DNA of 64,000 nt from Galeopsis tetrahit (GCA_963675135.1 OY776130.1:24544001-24608000), one strand, 5' to 3'. Numbered from the stretch's first letter, positions 22,976 through 35,700 are shown. Program-made: numbers and translations. Notes: generated from the letters alone by a model not told the origin.

Positions 22976-24837
22976 TACGATGAATAAAGTTTATTTTTAT
23001 AAATATCAGTTCATTTAATTAATATATGCATTATAATTACTAAAACTAATATATATACTAAATATATTCACCATACATGATATATATATATAATCTTGAT
23101 AATTAAATAGATAATTAATACATACCATAACTTTCAAATACAAATACAATGATAGATGTTCTGAACTTTAGAGCTTAGAAGAAATTGTAGTAACCATCAT
23201 CAAGAATAATGTGCAGGATGACGAAGATGATACAATACCTTTGAAACCATTTACGAGGAAGGAAGAACTCATAGCATCCAAAACGCTTCACAAATTTAAA
23301 AAAAAAAAAAAAATTAAAGATGAGCTCCAAGTAGATTTGGATTTTTAACAAGAAGCCATTACAATAGATTCTTGTTTTACTAAATTGCTCTAGTTATTTT
23401 TATAATTTGAAGAAATTATTACAGTAATTTGTAATACTGATGAGACAGCTGTTTTAATTTGAAAAATTATTATCTTATCGAAATTGATAGATTTTCGATA
23501 ATTCGAAATCGAGAAAATTATTATTTTAGAGAGTTTATTAATTTATAGAGGTTTTAGTGTACCGTGTGAGGTATATTCAAGTAAATAATTACAATTCTAT
23601 TTACATTTCGATCAATTTGTTTTTTATTTCTTATTAATTTTTGAATTTTAATAGTAATTTCTAACATGAAGTGCACTATTTGTTCATACATAGAATCTGA
23701 GCCTAACATGCACACCTTAATCTTCAAGTGTCTCGTATCTTTCAAGATATTAAGAATATCCACTAAATAATTAATAATTAAACATGTAAAATATATATAT
23801 ATTCAGAAAATGCATGTCACGTCTTTGATCGATGTCCATACTAAAATATCTTATGCAAGTTTCAAATTTCATCATATATATATATTTTACACTTACACCA
23901 TGAAAGTTAAAAATCTAAAGTCTTTTATTGATTTCAAAATTGTACTTCATATCGTAATTCAATTCTCTCTACGTGTATTAATTCTCTCTAAGTGTTGAAT
24001 GAGAGATTTTTACATTATAAACAGTGATAAACTGATAATCCAATGATATAAATAAACAAAATAACTAAGGGAAATTTAACTCCTATAAATTTCCCGGAAC
24101 CCTAATTTAAATACACTAACGTCTCTCAATGCACCTCACAACATTTTAGTTAAAGTAAATGATACGTTTCATTCAAAATTCATTAGTGTCACCTGTCACA
24201 AATAAGGGACCTTTTTAGCATTTCATTCTTGTTCACAATTAAATGTCCTTTTAACCTTTTTTTTTTTGCACAATTTCATCCAATTTTACCCTCCTTCTAA
24301 TTAACTTTAGAAAATATTAGTAAAATTTTATATTACTTTTATTAATTAACGAATCTATCTCATTTATAAATATAAAATATTTAATGAAAGATAAATTTAT
24401 GTGATGTACGTATCAACAAATAATGAAGGGTTAATTTGTCAACACATTCCACCTCTTAATTTCACAAAAAAAAAAAAAAGTGAACGGAGAGAGTATTATT
24501 TTCACTCATAGTAACGTACATATTTAGTTAAATTTAGTGTCACGTTTCAACCTTATGTTAAATTGTAGAGTGCAACTGGAGCACACTAAGTCAGGGTAAT
24601 CATCAAACTCAATTTAATAGGATGAAATTGGTGAAACCATCCCCAATAATTAAAAAATAAAGTTTAAAGAGGGCAATTTGATGATAAGTAGGTGTGTGGG
24701 GTGTATGTGTAATTATCAGGGGAAAGAAGGCTGATTTGAAATATTATAATCAATTAATTCAAATAAGCCTCTCTGTTGCTTACACGCATTATCAAGCTTG
24801 TACACAATATATTCTCTTATATGTTGCGTTGTTATGC
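22976..24837. other. Intergenic DNA upstream of the PCaP1-like gene
   Basis: AT-rich, no supported gene. Short open frames (23554-23763, 23810-23998, 24694-24900) look random. The last few hundred bases should hold the promoter of the gene at 24926. Confidence 0.5.
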
Positions 24838-24848
24838 AATATAAATAT
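24838..24848 (+). promoter_or_regulatory. Putative TATA box of the PCaP1-like gene
   Basis: AATATAAATAT lies about 80 bases upstream of ATG 24926, a normal distance for a plant core promoter with a short 5' UTR. No transcript evidence. Confidence 0.4.
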
Positions 24849-24925
24849 CACTTGTCTTATTAATTACACCCCAAAAATACTCCTTAATCTTTCATACTAG
24901 TATTCTTGCTTTTGAAAAATTAAAG

Positions 24926-27174
24926 ATGGTGAATTACTGGAAATCCAAGGTTCTTCCCAAGATCAAGAAGGTGTTCGAAAACCCGAAAAAGATTGCTGCC
25001 GCCGAAGCTTGCAAGACCTTCGACGAATCCAAGGTAAAGAAAACAACAAAATTCCAACAGACGAAATTATATTGTTTCATCCTCGATAATTAATATTTAT
25101 GTGTACTTATTAGGAGCAATATTCGAATGAGTTCGAAGAGAAAAAGGCTGAGCTTCAACCCAAAGTTACTGAAATCTATGAAGCTTGCTCCACTGAGATT
25201 AAGGTAATTATTTTCATGTTCCTTTATTTATTTTTAGATATTAAAAAATTTATGTGATTATTAATTTTAATTAATATTGAATTTTAATTTAAAACAGGGT
25301 TTGATCAAGGAACCAAAGGATGCAGGTTTGAAAAAGCACTCTGCAGCTGTTCAGAGTTTCCTCGATGAACTTGCTAAGATCGGTAGGCATATATAATTTA
25401 ATTTTTTTTTAAAGGTTATTTTAGAAAAAAATAGTTTATGGGTCCAATTTTAATCATTTTATAGACCAATTTCAATTTCAATTACTTTTCTTCCTTTTAA
25501 TTTGAAAAAGGACATAAAATGGTAAAAATAAAAGTTTAAAAGTGGACACATGTTTACAAAAATTGATAAGTAAAAAGAAAAGAGTCTGAAATCGGTAAAA
25601 ATGATTAATATATTTTTCACGAGTTAATTAATTATGTTTCGAAAAACTGTGTTAATTCACGGTTTAATATTGAAGATGTTCGTTTTTATTTTTATAATTA
25701 TGAGAAAGTATTGGGTGATAATATTATTTTGTAGGGTTAATTGCAAAAAAAATCACGACCTTTAGTAGATTTATCAATTACAACATATACTTTTTTTCTT
25801 TGCAATTCGATACACCAACTTTTTTAGTTTTACATTTTAATGCACCGAAAAATTTTCCGATCAATTTTAAAATGATGTGACGCCGAAAAGATCAAAATCA
25901 CCACATTAGCGCCAAGTAAGACTGCCAATTAATTAATTATTATTTTTTAATGAAAAAAAAACAATTTTAAAACTCTAAAAAAATACAAAATTAAACAAGT
26001 CCTTATTAATAAATATTCTAAACGCACACACAGAAGAAGACATCAATTTTATTCATTCGGAATTCGCACGCATCCGTGCACACAATGGTTCTTATAATCC
26101 TTAGTCAATAGAGGAAATAAGTGTGGTTAGTCAATATAATTCGCATGCACCCGTGCAATTACACGAGGTAATTTTTTTTTCGTTTATTTTGGGTATTTTC
26201 TATTCATGCATGGTGTCATTTAATTACTCTTCTAGAGTTTATCAATAAGTGTGGTTTGTGCTATTGGTGTTGGTGTGTGATTAGGAAAAATTAAGTTAAT
26301 AGAGAAAATAAAATTGTGTGATTAGTTAAAAAAATTGGATTTCTCATGCTCTCTTCCCAAATTTCATGGAGAATAAGAGCACCGTGAATCTGAGCCCATC
26401 TTAAACAAACAAATCGGTTGAAGGATTGAGGAATTGAAGAACGCGATTAAGATTTATGTGCAAATAAGGGCTTGTTTAATTTTGTATTTTTTTTAGAGTT
26501 TTAAAATTGTTTTTTTTTCATTAAAAAATAATACTCCGTAATTAATTAGTTGACAGTCTTACTTGGCAGCCAATATGGCGATTTTGATCTTTCCGACGCC
26601 GCATCATTTTAAAATTAATCAAAAAATTTGTCGGTGCATTAAATTGTAAAATTAAAAAAGTTGGTGTATCGAATTGCAAAGAAAAAAAAGTATATGTTGT
26701 AATTGATAAATCTACTAAAGGTCGTGATTTTTTTTGCAATTAACCCTATTTTGTACGGAACAATAATATTAGTGTGACTTATGATAAGCTAAAATTACAT
26801 AATAATTTATGTTATATTTTTTTAATTTTGTAATCTTGACCATGCTAGATTTTCCCGGGTCGAAACCCGTGTCCGAAGTGGCCTCAAAGATCGGGCCAGG
26901 CTATTTACCCGGCCCAGTGTTCTTTGTATTCGAGAAGGTTTCTACGTTTGTAGTGACGGAGGAGAAGAAGGAGGAGGTTGCGCCCCCGGCTGAGGCGGCC
27001 CCACCAACAGAGGCAGTGGCGGAAGAAGAGGTGAAAGAAAAGGAGATCACGATAGAGGCCGAGAAGCCAAAGGAGGAAAAGCCGGCCAGTTCTGAAGAGG
27101 CGGTGGCAACGAAGGCGGAGACTAAAGTCGAAGCCGCACCACCGGCGGCAGCAGCGGAGCCGCCAAAGCCTTGA
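24926..27174 (+). CDS. PCAP1: DREPP / PCaP1-like plasma-membrane cation-binding protein
   Basis: Four exons by conserved GT/AG sites: 24926-25033, 25114-25203, 25298-25382 and 26849-27174, giving 202 aa. The N-terminus has the YWKSKVLPKIKKVF and ACKTFDESK signatures of the DREPP family, the middle has EEKKAELQPKV, and the last exon begins DFPGSKPVSE. The C-terminal third is Glu/Lys/Pro/Ala-rich and ends AEPPKP like family members. Family proteins bind Ca2+/calmodulin and phosphoinositides at the plasma membrane and influence microtubules. Family members commonly begin Met-Gly and are N-myristoylated. Here residue 2 is Val (MVNYW), so that anchor appears absent. Intron 3 is 1466 bp because of an inserted element (25734-26746). 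All frames join cleanly, so the gene looks intact. Confidence 0.93.
25734..26746. mobile_element. Long-TIR (Mutator-type) non-autonomous element in intron 3
   Basis: Terminal inverted repeats of roughly 280 bp each start GGGTTAATTGCAAAAAAAAT. A perfect 9-bp TSD, TATTTTGTA, lies at 25725-25733 and 26747-26755. Long TIRs with a 9-bp TSD are the Mutator-like pattern. The central ~450 bp shows no transposase and contains two similar CGCATSCMCCCGTGCA-type motifs. It lies wholly inside the intron and leaves the splice sites intact. Confidence 0.9.
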
Positions 27175-27710
27175 TGATGGGGTGAAGCCCCCACTTGTGT
27201 GGAAAAGTGTATTTATATATGTATATGGGTACATGTGATTTCTTATTCTTTATTTTCTTAATTTCAAGTGGAGTAATAGTTTCAAAACTATTTAAACTTT
27301 TGATTTGTGTATTGTTTGAGATACAGTTTGGAATTTATATGAACAGACAAAATTTGTTTGATTTTAAATCCTTCCTTTAATTACCATCTCAATTATCCTC
27401 TATCTTTGATTTTTATTTTTTTATAAATGGGATATTCTAAGTTATTATCCGTGCCGGTTTTGCAACATCACAAAAGTCTACTCTAATTATATGATACCCG
27501 TGTATTACACAGAAAGTCAGAAAAAAATAAACGTTGAATTTTCTTAATATACACTATTACTTTTAGTAAATATGAAAATAACTTTAAGAAAAATTAATGA
27601 TAAAATTTTAAACACAAACAATTTAAATAATATTAAAATAACTCTTAATAAATTGCAAGTCAACATTCAATATCAACCATAATATTTTAAATAAATAAAT
27701 AAATATTTTA
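27175..27710. other. 3' flank of the PCaP1-like gene
   Basis: Expected to contain the 3' UTR and polyadenylation region. TTTATATATGTATATG and AT-rich stretches follow the stop codon. No further gene seen. Confidence 0.5.
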
Positions 27711-28070
27711 GTTAATTGTAAATTAAATCATGCACCACCTCCACTCATTTGCAATCTAATATAAACTTTAAGATAATTGCAAATAAATCACAACTTTAAA
27801 TATTGTTGCAATTTAGACTTTTTGACAATTTCATTTGTATTTGAATCTAACGTAATTTAGACTTCTTGCTGACACAACATCACCTTAAATAAACAATATT
27901 ATTTTAAATCAGATCTAATCTCAAAAGGTCTGATTCAGGGACAAATTAGACTTCTAAGAAATCTAATTTGCAACAATATTTAAAATTGGTGATTTATTTA
28001 CAATTAACTAAAAGTTTAGATTAAAAGATTGCAAATGAGCGAAAACCCATGATTTAATTTGCAATTAAAC
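27711..28070. mobile_element. Hairpin-forming MITE-like element
   Basis: About 105-bp arms at the two ends are near-complementary, starting GTTAATTGTAAATTAAATCA and ending with its diverged complement. They enclose a short interior. The termini resemble those of 25734-26746 (TTAATTGCAA). No convincing TSD was found. Confidence 0.7.
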
Positions 28071-28484
28071 CTTTTTAAAATTAACAACTTCATTAAATTA
28101 TGACACATAAGCAAATGAAACCACAATATGACACGTAAACAAAATTAACCACAAAATGACATATCATCAATCTAAACTCCCTATTAGTATATATATGATT
28201 ATTATTTAGGGAAATTCTTCTATGCAATTGAGTGCAACATACAATTGGATTTTAAGTGATTGTCCAATTGAAATTTATTCATCACATTATAATCTGTTGG
28301 TCCCAAGCGAGTAGTGTATGGTTAAAAGAGTAGAGGGGAGGGGTGAATAAACTTTTAAACTTTTTCGAAATCTCTTTTAGTGTGTCAGCTGATTTTGTAT
28401 GAATGCAGTATGCAGCTGATATAGAGTGCGAGCGTAAACTTAGTTAAGTACTTAGTCTATTGATCTAGCAAGTAGTCTGTTGAT

Positions 28485-28600
28485 GACAAAGTGGGATAGC
28501 TCAAGTGGTTAGAGCACCACTACCTAGGCCCCAGGTCCTGGGTTCGAGTCATGGGGAGGGGAAAAAGGGATGGGGGTATTTAACTTGTAATCAAAAAAAA
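28485..28600 (+). mobile_element. tRNA-derived SINE, second copy
   Basis: Nearly identical to 9858-9971, with the same A-box, B-box GGTTCGAGTC and A-tract tail. A perfect 15-bp TSD, AAGTAGTCTGTTGAT, lies at 28470-28484 and 28601-28615. It is inserted in the Sirevirus LTR and so is younger than it. Confidence 0.96.
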
Positions 28601-30089
28601 AAGTAGTCTGTTGATTCAATCTACTATTTACTAGCTTAGTTATGGGTATGTATGTGCAGAATAATGTGGCCCTTTTTATACTCGTGTGAAAAACCATTTA
28701 GAAACTTGTGTAAGCTTGGAAAAACTACTCAGTTGATTTGATATCGACTGGTTTCAAATCTGTAGTGTGCTCTTTATCAAATCTTGAAATCTATGCATTG
28801 TATTAATGATAAATATTATGAACAATAAAGTAAATTGCAGTAAAGTAAATATAACACCAGATTTATAGTGGTTCGGCATCCAGACCTACGTCCACTCTCA
28901 CAATTTCAACTGTGATGTTAATCCCTTCCAATGGCTTGTAATTTATAGTCCCAAGAATAAGACTTTGATCTTTATGCACCTCCAGATGCACCGATCGACT
29001 TGTTATCGTGAGAACAAACACCCTTACACGATTCTGAATCACAACAAACTTATCAAATGGGTTATGGTTGAGGTTTTGTTGTTTTTCTAAGGAATTCCAA
29101 CTAGTGAATCAATCCAACCGTGATTGATCACTTTCTAAACCTAACAATATAGAATTTAAATTCTGGGCTTATGGGTATATGGAAACTTTGATCTTGAACT
29201 TGATAGCTTTGCAGTCTCTAGAACTCTTTGAAGATTGATTTGATTGTTTGTGTTTGATATCAGCTACATAGAATTCTTGAGATAGTTTCTGTGATCTTCA
29301 CAATGAAGATGGTCTTGTATTTATAAAGAGTTTGATCCTCAAACTAGCTGTTGAAGAGCTTGTCGTTGTATGAAAACTTTCCTTGTTTGAATATGATCCA
29401 TAAATATCTTGATTTGCTTCCCTTAATCTTTGAATTTTCCTTCTTCGAATATGGTAAGCTTGTATAAGGTAAGTTTCATTAAATACATTGATACCGGATC
29501 TATGCTTAACCTTATTTCTTCCTTAATATCACTTCTGTTGTATTATATCATCTTGTCTTCTTTTCAGCTTAGGTAAGGCTTCTTGATATGTCTTCTGATA
29601 TTGATTCATATAGATGAGGTTTCACTCATCTTGTCTTCATAGTATATCCTCTTGCTTGATTTATTTTAAGTGTTGAGGTATATCAATAGACATCTTCCTT
29701 TGTCCATATTAGTTGTGTTGACTCTCGATTGATTTTATCAAGTGTTCACTTAGATGATAAGGTATACAAGTACCTTCACATCTTGTCCACACATGAATTT
29801 CTAATCTTCAAGGTCTTCTTAGTCTTCATGTTTTTTACTCTTCAAGGTCTTGAGTATACGCGTGTAAAACCACTTAGTGATATCAGCTGAACTACATACA
29901 ACTGACCTCACTAGACTTAGACTAGACTATAAGATGTTCTATACAATGTCAGCTAATCCTATTAGATTACATATAAACTTGTCTTGCTAAATAACTCTAA
30001 GTGTTTTGGTGATCAAAACTATACATAAACATTGTTGCTCACAAGGTATATATGCTCTATATCCACTACAAGAAAACTGCAATTTAGCC

Positions 30090-30430
30090 GCGAAAAAAAT
30101 TGTTGCTAATTCTAATATTTTCGTCGCTAACGTGAGTTAGCGATGAAATAAATTTGTCGCATGATTTGTTGCTATACACCCGTCGCTAACGTGTTTGTGA
30201 CAAAAAAAATTAATTTTGTCGCAAATATTAGCGATGAAAATTTGAGTTTCATCGCAAAATATTAGCGACGAAAATATGAATTTCATCGCAAAATTTTGCG
30301 AGGAAAATCAAACATTTGTCGCAAACACGTTAGCGACGGGTGTATAGCAACAAATCCTGCGACAAAATTATTTCATCGCTAACTCACATTAGCGACGAAA
30401 ATATTAGAATTAGCGACAAAAATTTTTCGT
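30090..30430. repeat. Long inverted repeat at one end of the CACTA element
   Basis: Arms of about 120-165 bp around a centre near 30255. The left arm carries AATTCTAATATTTTCGTCGC and ATACACCCGTCGCTAACGTG, and the right arm carries their complements with few mismatches. The transcript would form a strong hairpin. Confidence 0.85.
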
Positions 30431-30584
30431 GTCTAAAATAATAGCTCCTCACTTCGTTACTAATTTTTTGCGATAAATATTTTAAATTCGTTGCAAATGT
30501 TAGCGATGAAACCCATATTTTTTGTCGCTAATATTTGGCTATGGATATCCGATTTTCAAATTGTTTCTCTAAACCCACTTCCGC

Positions 30585-30690
30585 ACTCGACCAACCCGAC
30601 CCACACCCACACCCGCACCCAACCCGACCCACACCCACACCCAACCCAACCGACCCGCACCCAACCCGCATACCCCTCCCCATTTTATTT
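30585..30690 (+). repeat. CCCACAC/CCCGACC simple-sequence patch
   Basis: C-rich low-complexity repeats of ACCCACACCC and ACCCGACCC. They explain the open frames seen on both strands. Confidence 0.8.
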
Positions 30691-30701
30691 AAATGACTAT
30701 T

Positions 30702-30790
30702 TATTTGGTCTTTGTGGGAATCGATCCAGGGTGGATGGGCACCCATAGCTGGGTGCCCACCACTCGGGCAGACAACTCTTTAGTTCAGTT
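30702..30790 (-). repeat. tRNA-like (SINE-like) fragment
   Basis: On the minus strand GTCTGCCCGAGTGGTGGGC resembles an A-box region, and GGATCGATTCCC, about 40 bases on, a B-box. There is no cloverleaf, so it is more likely a SINE head than a tRNA gene. Confidence 0.4.
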
Positions 30791-30897
30791 TTTAATATTA
30801 ATTATATATGTATTCAATTGTTACTAGTTTAGTTAATTTTACTCATTTAATTAATTTATTTCACATATATTAATTGATTAATTTTTGAACTTGTAAC

Positions 30898-30900
<3 letters not shown>

Positions 30901-30935
<35 letters not shown>
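30901..30935. repeat. (TA)n microsatellite
   Basis: About 17 TA units. Confidence 0.95.
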
Positions 30936-30938
<3 letters not shown>

Positions 30939-31504
30939 AATTTTTAAAACAATTTCAATTGTAAAAAATCAATGTTACTTTAACAATTCCAAAAAAATAA
31001 TAAATATTACATCCATTCATCATCATCTCATCTTTATGTCCAGTTTCATTTGCATCTTCATATTTATAAATATTTTTGTAAACATTCAAACTGATTTATA
31101 TAAGACACAAAATTTTGGAGAATTATTAAACATTTAAACCGATTTTCTAGATTTAATATGCATAGTTGAAGTAGTACTCTTCCCTCATGCTCAGTAGAAA
31201 CAACAACAAATAATTAATGAAATCAAGAAAACAGAAAAATAGAAAAATATAAAACAAATTATATATAATGAAATCAAGAAATTATACCCCAAAATAATTC
31301 AAACAAAAAACTTAATATGTCAAATTAATGAGTGTAAATGAAATTATATTGATCCTATTATTTCAAACATGATAGTGTTAGATTCGTCTCTATTGTTTCA
31401 CACCGTCCATGCACTCAAACTTTTTTTCTTTATTATGTTTAAACGACAACCATTTTTAATTCACGAGAATTAAACATGAAAATTTATATTTCATCACTAA
31501 AATA

Positions 31505-32415
31505 TTAGAGACGAAATATAATTTTTATTATTGTTCTGATTATTAACAATAAAATATTATTTTGCTAATAAGGTGATGAAATATTTTAATTTTCTCGCAA
31601 ATATTAAATCCACAAAATTAGTCATACAAATTTCAACTTTGCCGCTAAAATATTAGCGACGAAATATAATTTTCATTGTTTTTCTGATTATTAACAAAAA
31701 AATGAAGTAATTTGTTGCTAGTATAGCGATAAAATATTGTAATTTCATTGCAACAATTAATTTCAATAAATTAGCCACGAAAATTTCTATTTCATCGCAA
31801 ACTATTAGTGACGAAATATAATTTTCATTGTTGTTCTGATTATTAACAACAAAATGAAGCAATTTGTTTCTAATATAGCGACAAAATATATAAATTTTGT
31901 TGCAAAAATTAATTTCAACAAATTAGCCACGAATTTTTTTATTTCATCGCAAAATATTAGCAACAAAATATAATTTTCATTGATGTTTTGATTATTAACA
32001 ACAAAATGAAGCAATTTGTTGCTAATATAACGATAAAATATATAAATTTTGTTGCAAAAATTAATTTCAAGAAATTAGCCACGAAAATTTCTATTTCATC
32101 GCAAAATATTAGCGACGAAATATAATTTTCATTGTTGTTTTGATTATTAACAACAAAATGAAGAAATTTGTTGCTAATATAGCGATGAAATATATAAATT
32201 TTGTTGCAAATATTAAATCTAAAAATTTAGCGACGAAAATTTCTATTTCGTTGCAAAATATTAGTGACGAAATATAATTTTCATTGCTATTTTGATTATT
32301 AACAACGAAATGAAGCAATTTGTTGCTAATATAGCGATGAAATATATAAATTTTGTTGTAAATATTAAATCTAAGAATTTAGCGACGAAATTTTTTATTT
32401 TGTTGCTAAAAATTG
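31505..32415. repeat. Tandem array, ~152-bp unit, five to six copies
   Basis: Copies start near 31505 (partial), 31652, 31803, 31956, 32108 and 32262 with TTAGCGACGAAATATAATTT or a variant. Each contains GATTATTAACAA and AGCAATTTGTTGCTAATATA. Recurrent minus-strand open frames of 69 codons reflect the period, not genes. Confidence 0.92.
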
Positions 32416-32490
32416 ATTTTAGCGATGAAATTTAGATTTGTCGCAAAATTTTCATCGCTATTCCCCCTGTTTCTTGTAGTGATCCCAACA

Positions 32491-32504
32491 ATTTTCCCCC
32501 TTTT
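32491..32504 (-). promoter_or_regulatory. Polypurine tract of the truncated Sirevirus
   Basis: On the minus strand AAAAGGGGGAAAAT directly precedes the LTR start TGTTGG. Confidence 0.75.
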
Positions 32505-32720
32505 GATGAAGCCAAAACCATTTATCTTGACCTATTAATTTAGAAAAATTATAAGCAGTTATAAAATAATAAAGAACACAAAGGCTCAAATGAAGACAAT
32601 GAGATGTTGTCTTGTAAGCTAAAAGAAATAGTACTTGTATTAATGATGTGAAATGAGTATAGATTACAAGTAATATATTCTATCAACTATCAAAAGTAGT
32701 CTTCATCTCCGTCTTCATCT

Positions 32721-35700
32721 TCATTGGATTTGGTAGGAAACATACATACGTGAGTGAATTTCATCTATATGCTTTGGATCTGTTATGCCTGCCTCCTCCG
32801 TGATTCTTGCTTCAATAATCTTAATTTGAATGTAGTCAACTCGTCTAGGTTCGAGCTTGGGAGCTTCCCACACTGGGTCTTCTGGTGATAGGATATTAAA
32901 TCTTACTGCAGCTGTTGTCTTGATAGCATTGTCCCAAAGTTCTTTATCTTCAATCTCCATGAAGTGTTGAAAATGTGCGAACACAACGTCTTTGTCGGCT
33001 AGGAGACCAAATTTCCTCACAATGAAATTTGCTATCTTCCACTTCTTCTTGATTGCATGCCATCTTGGAAACTCATCTAGATCGATTAACATATCCATAT
33101 ATGTGTTTTCAATCACATCAACATTCTGCTTCAGCTGCCTTAACCTCTTCATCTGTTTTCTTTAGTATTTGGTCTTGGCTGCATCAACTTCCTTAAACTT
33201 CTGTTTCTTGAGAGTTTTCTCTTTCTTAGCTCTAGCTTGCTCTTCATCATCTTCAGATTCTTCAATCACAACAACCTTTCTCTTCTTAGCTGATCTCGTA
33301 GCAATTTGAGTTTCATGCTCAGCTGTTTGTTTGATTGCAGGAACTTCTTGAACATCTTTGCTTTGCACTTGTTCCCTCTTGGGTACGTAGACAATCTCTT
33401 TCTTAGCTTAATCTTCTTCCCAAGATTGTCTAAACTCGAAGCCACTTCATCTTGAGATACTACCAGCTTAGCTTGTTGTGAGATTGTCTTCTCCAAAACA
33501 TTAATCACCTTACCTTCCCCCTTTTTGGCTTCATCAAGCATGGAGGAGAAAGATTTGGTGGCCTTCATTATTTCTCCTTGAAGAGACATTTTCAGATCAT
33601 GTTCATGCTTCAAACTGATCTCCTGAATCTTGGATATACTGTGCTGTATGATGTGATCATAAGTAGAAGCAACAGTCATCTGTGTCAACTTATCAGTCAC
33701 AAACTTGAGCTATTCCGTAGTTTCCTTCAACTGTGTAGAAGATTCAACAAACTTCTCATTTATTGAAGTAGCAACTGTTGAAAGTGAGGCTTTTTTCTCT
33801 TGAGCAATCCTTAACATCTTCAAAGCCTCTTCCCTTTGCTCTTCAGTTTCCCTTCTTTATTTTGTAGCTGAGTCAAGCAATAGCCTGTAACGCCTTCCAT
33901 TGTAATCATTTATGAGGCATAAAATTGAGCAAATAGAGAAGTCCTCTCAACAACCTTCTTATTTTCACTAGCCAAGAACTCTTCAACCCTTTGGAATAAC
34001 TCAACCCTGAAAGCATCCTCCATGTCATTGATTTGGTTGAGTAGAGTCCTCTTCTGATCCTTGGTTGCTTGCTCAGTGTACTTTATCAGCTAAAGTCCTA
34101 GTCCTTTCTCAAAGTACGAGTATAGAGAGTCCTTGACTTGATCTCTAACCTCTTGCTTAATATTTGGAATTGTAAAGGAACTAGTACATATATCTAATCG
34201 ATCTAGGAGCTGGCCGTTCATCACTTTCAAGTCCCTGAGTCACTGAGGCCAGGGGCTGTGATGACTCAACTGCAACCATTTTTGGAAGCTGACTAGGAAG
34301 ATCGCTGGAAGGGGTTTCAACTTCTCTAAGGTTGGTTTCCATCACCTCAACCTCAGCTTGGTTTGACCCCAATGCCTCCGGATCCAAAGATCCATCCTTG
34401 ACAATGATATCCGCTGATTGCTCACCTTCAATATCTGGCTCAGCTGATGTCTCAACTTCTTTGCCAACTTGCATAGTTATATCTCCAACTATGTTAAGTG
34501 TTGGTTCAACTGATCCTCCCTCAACTGATCCACCAGCCTCATCCAAGGATGGATTTTAGCTGTTGTTCCCTTCATCATTAGCTCCAGACCTTGGTACATT
34601 GTCGCTATGATCTTCTTTGTCCTCAGTAGTCAGTTGAGTTGATGAACTAGGAAGTTTTCCAAGCTTCATTGCCACCAACTTAGTGAGTGCATCATCGGAA
34701 AGTAGTTCAATGAAGGTATTAACCTTGGCAGATTCCTTTTGCTCCATCTTCCAGTCGAGGAAATGTGAAATTCCTCCTATACCTTCTATCACCAAGTACA
34801 ATTCATCGACAACCCCATACCTCAGCTCCTTCCAAGTCCACACTCGAAGCACCTTTTTGAACTGGATGGAGAACTCCTTCAAATCTAGAAAGGACGTGAT
34901 GATCATCCGACTAATTCTTAGACGAATCATCCTTTCCATTGGGAAAATGAGATAATCGATCATTGCAAACTTAGGCTCGGTTGTGTCGACTGGGTCTAGT
35001 CGCATAGTCTCTTCTGATATATTTGTTGGCTAAATGGGTGAGTGGGGTGGTGAGGATTCAATATATGTTTGAGTTATTTGGACTGTGGTTTCAAGAGGGT
35101 CTATGGAAGTTGGTGAAGGGGAGTGATGTGTTTCCTCAGCAGTGTGAGTATCAACTGGGTCTGGGGTTGGTATGCGAACTGATAAGGGCTCAACCATAAT
35201 GGGTTGAGATCCCACTTTAGCCTTACCCTTGGCTTTTGGTTTGGGTTTGGATGATGTCCTAGCTTTAGTTCACGTACGACTGGATGAAGAAGGGTTAGGA
35301 GTAGGGGTAGAAGGGATTGGTTTAATAGGCCTTACAATTTATTTAGTAGGGGCCTCTAGAGTTGACTCTTCTAAGCTAGAAGGAGAGATCAACCCTGTTT
35401 TGATCATTTAAGTTCTTGACTTAGCTAAATATTTAGTCTTCTTCCTTGGTAGGGTTGATTCCTCTTCCTTGTCTCATCAACCTCATATGTCTTAATAACT
35501 GACTCCTCTTCTTCTTCCTTTAGAACATCATTCATCACTTCAGTTCCCCCTTTGATCATGGCCTCCCTCTTCTGCCAAATCATCTTCGTCCTCATCATCT
35601 TCTTCCACCTAATTCTCTACTTCCTCATTATCTGCCTTAGCAACTGCCATTTTCCTTGCTTTTTATGCCGCCTTTTCAGACCGGTACTCTTCTAACTTTG

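Larger units (their letters stand above)
30064..32481. mobile_element. Non-autonomous CACTA (En/Spm) element
   Basis: Ends CACTACAAGAAA in inverted orientation with a 3-bp TSD ATC (30061-30063 and 32482-32484). Subterminal DNA is packed with TTAGCGACGAAA/TTTCGTCGCTAA-type motifs in both orientations. There is no transposase. The interior carries a foldback, a tRNA-like sequence, an AT microsatellite and a 152-bp tandem array. It sits six bases from the end of the Sirevirus LTR. Confidence 0.93.
28295..32490 (-). repeat. 3' LTR of the truncated Sirevirus, with two insertions
   Basis: Plus-strand ends are TGTTGG and CCAACA. On the minus strand it begins TGTTGGGATATAGAGC. Without the SINE (28485-28600) and CACTA element (30064-32481) and their TSDs, it is about 1.65 kb. 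The outer flank TAATC (28290-28294) would be one TSD copy, but its partner is lost. Confidence 0.75.

Noticed and set aside
31653..32318. Family of 69-codon minus-strand genes
   Set aside because: The frames recur with the 152-bp tandem repeat and have no protein character.
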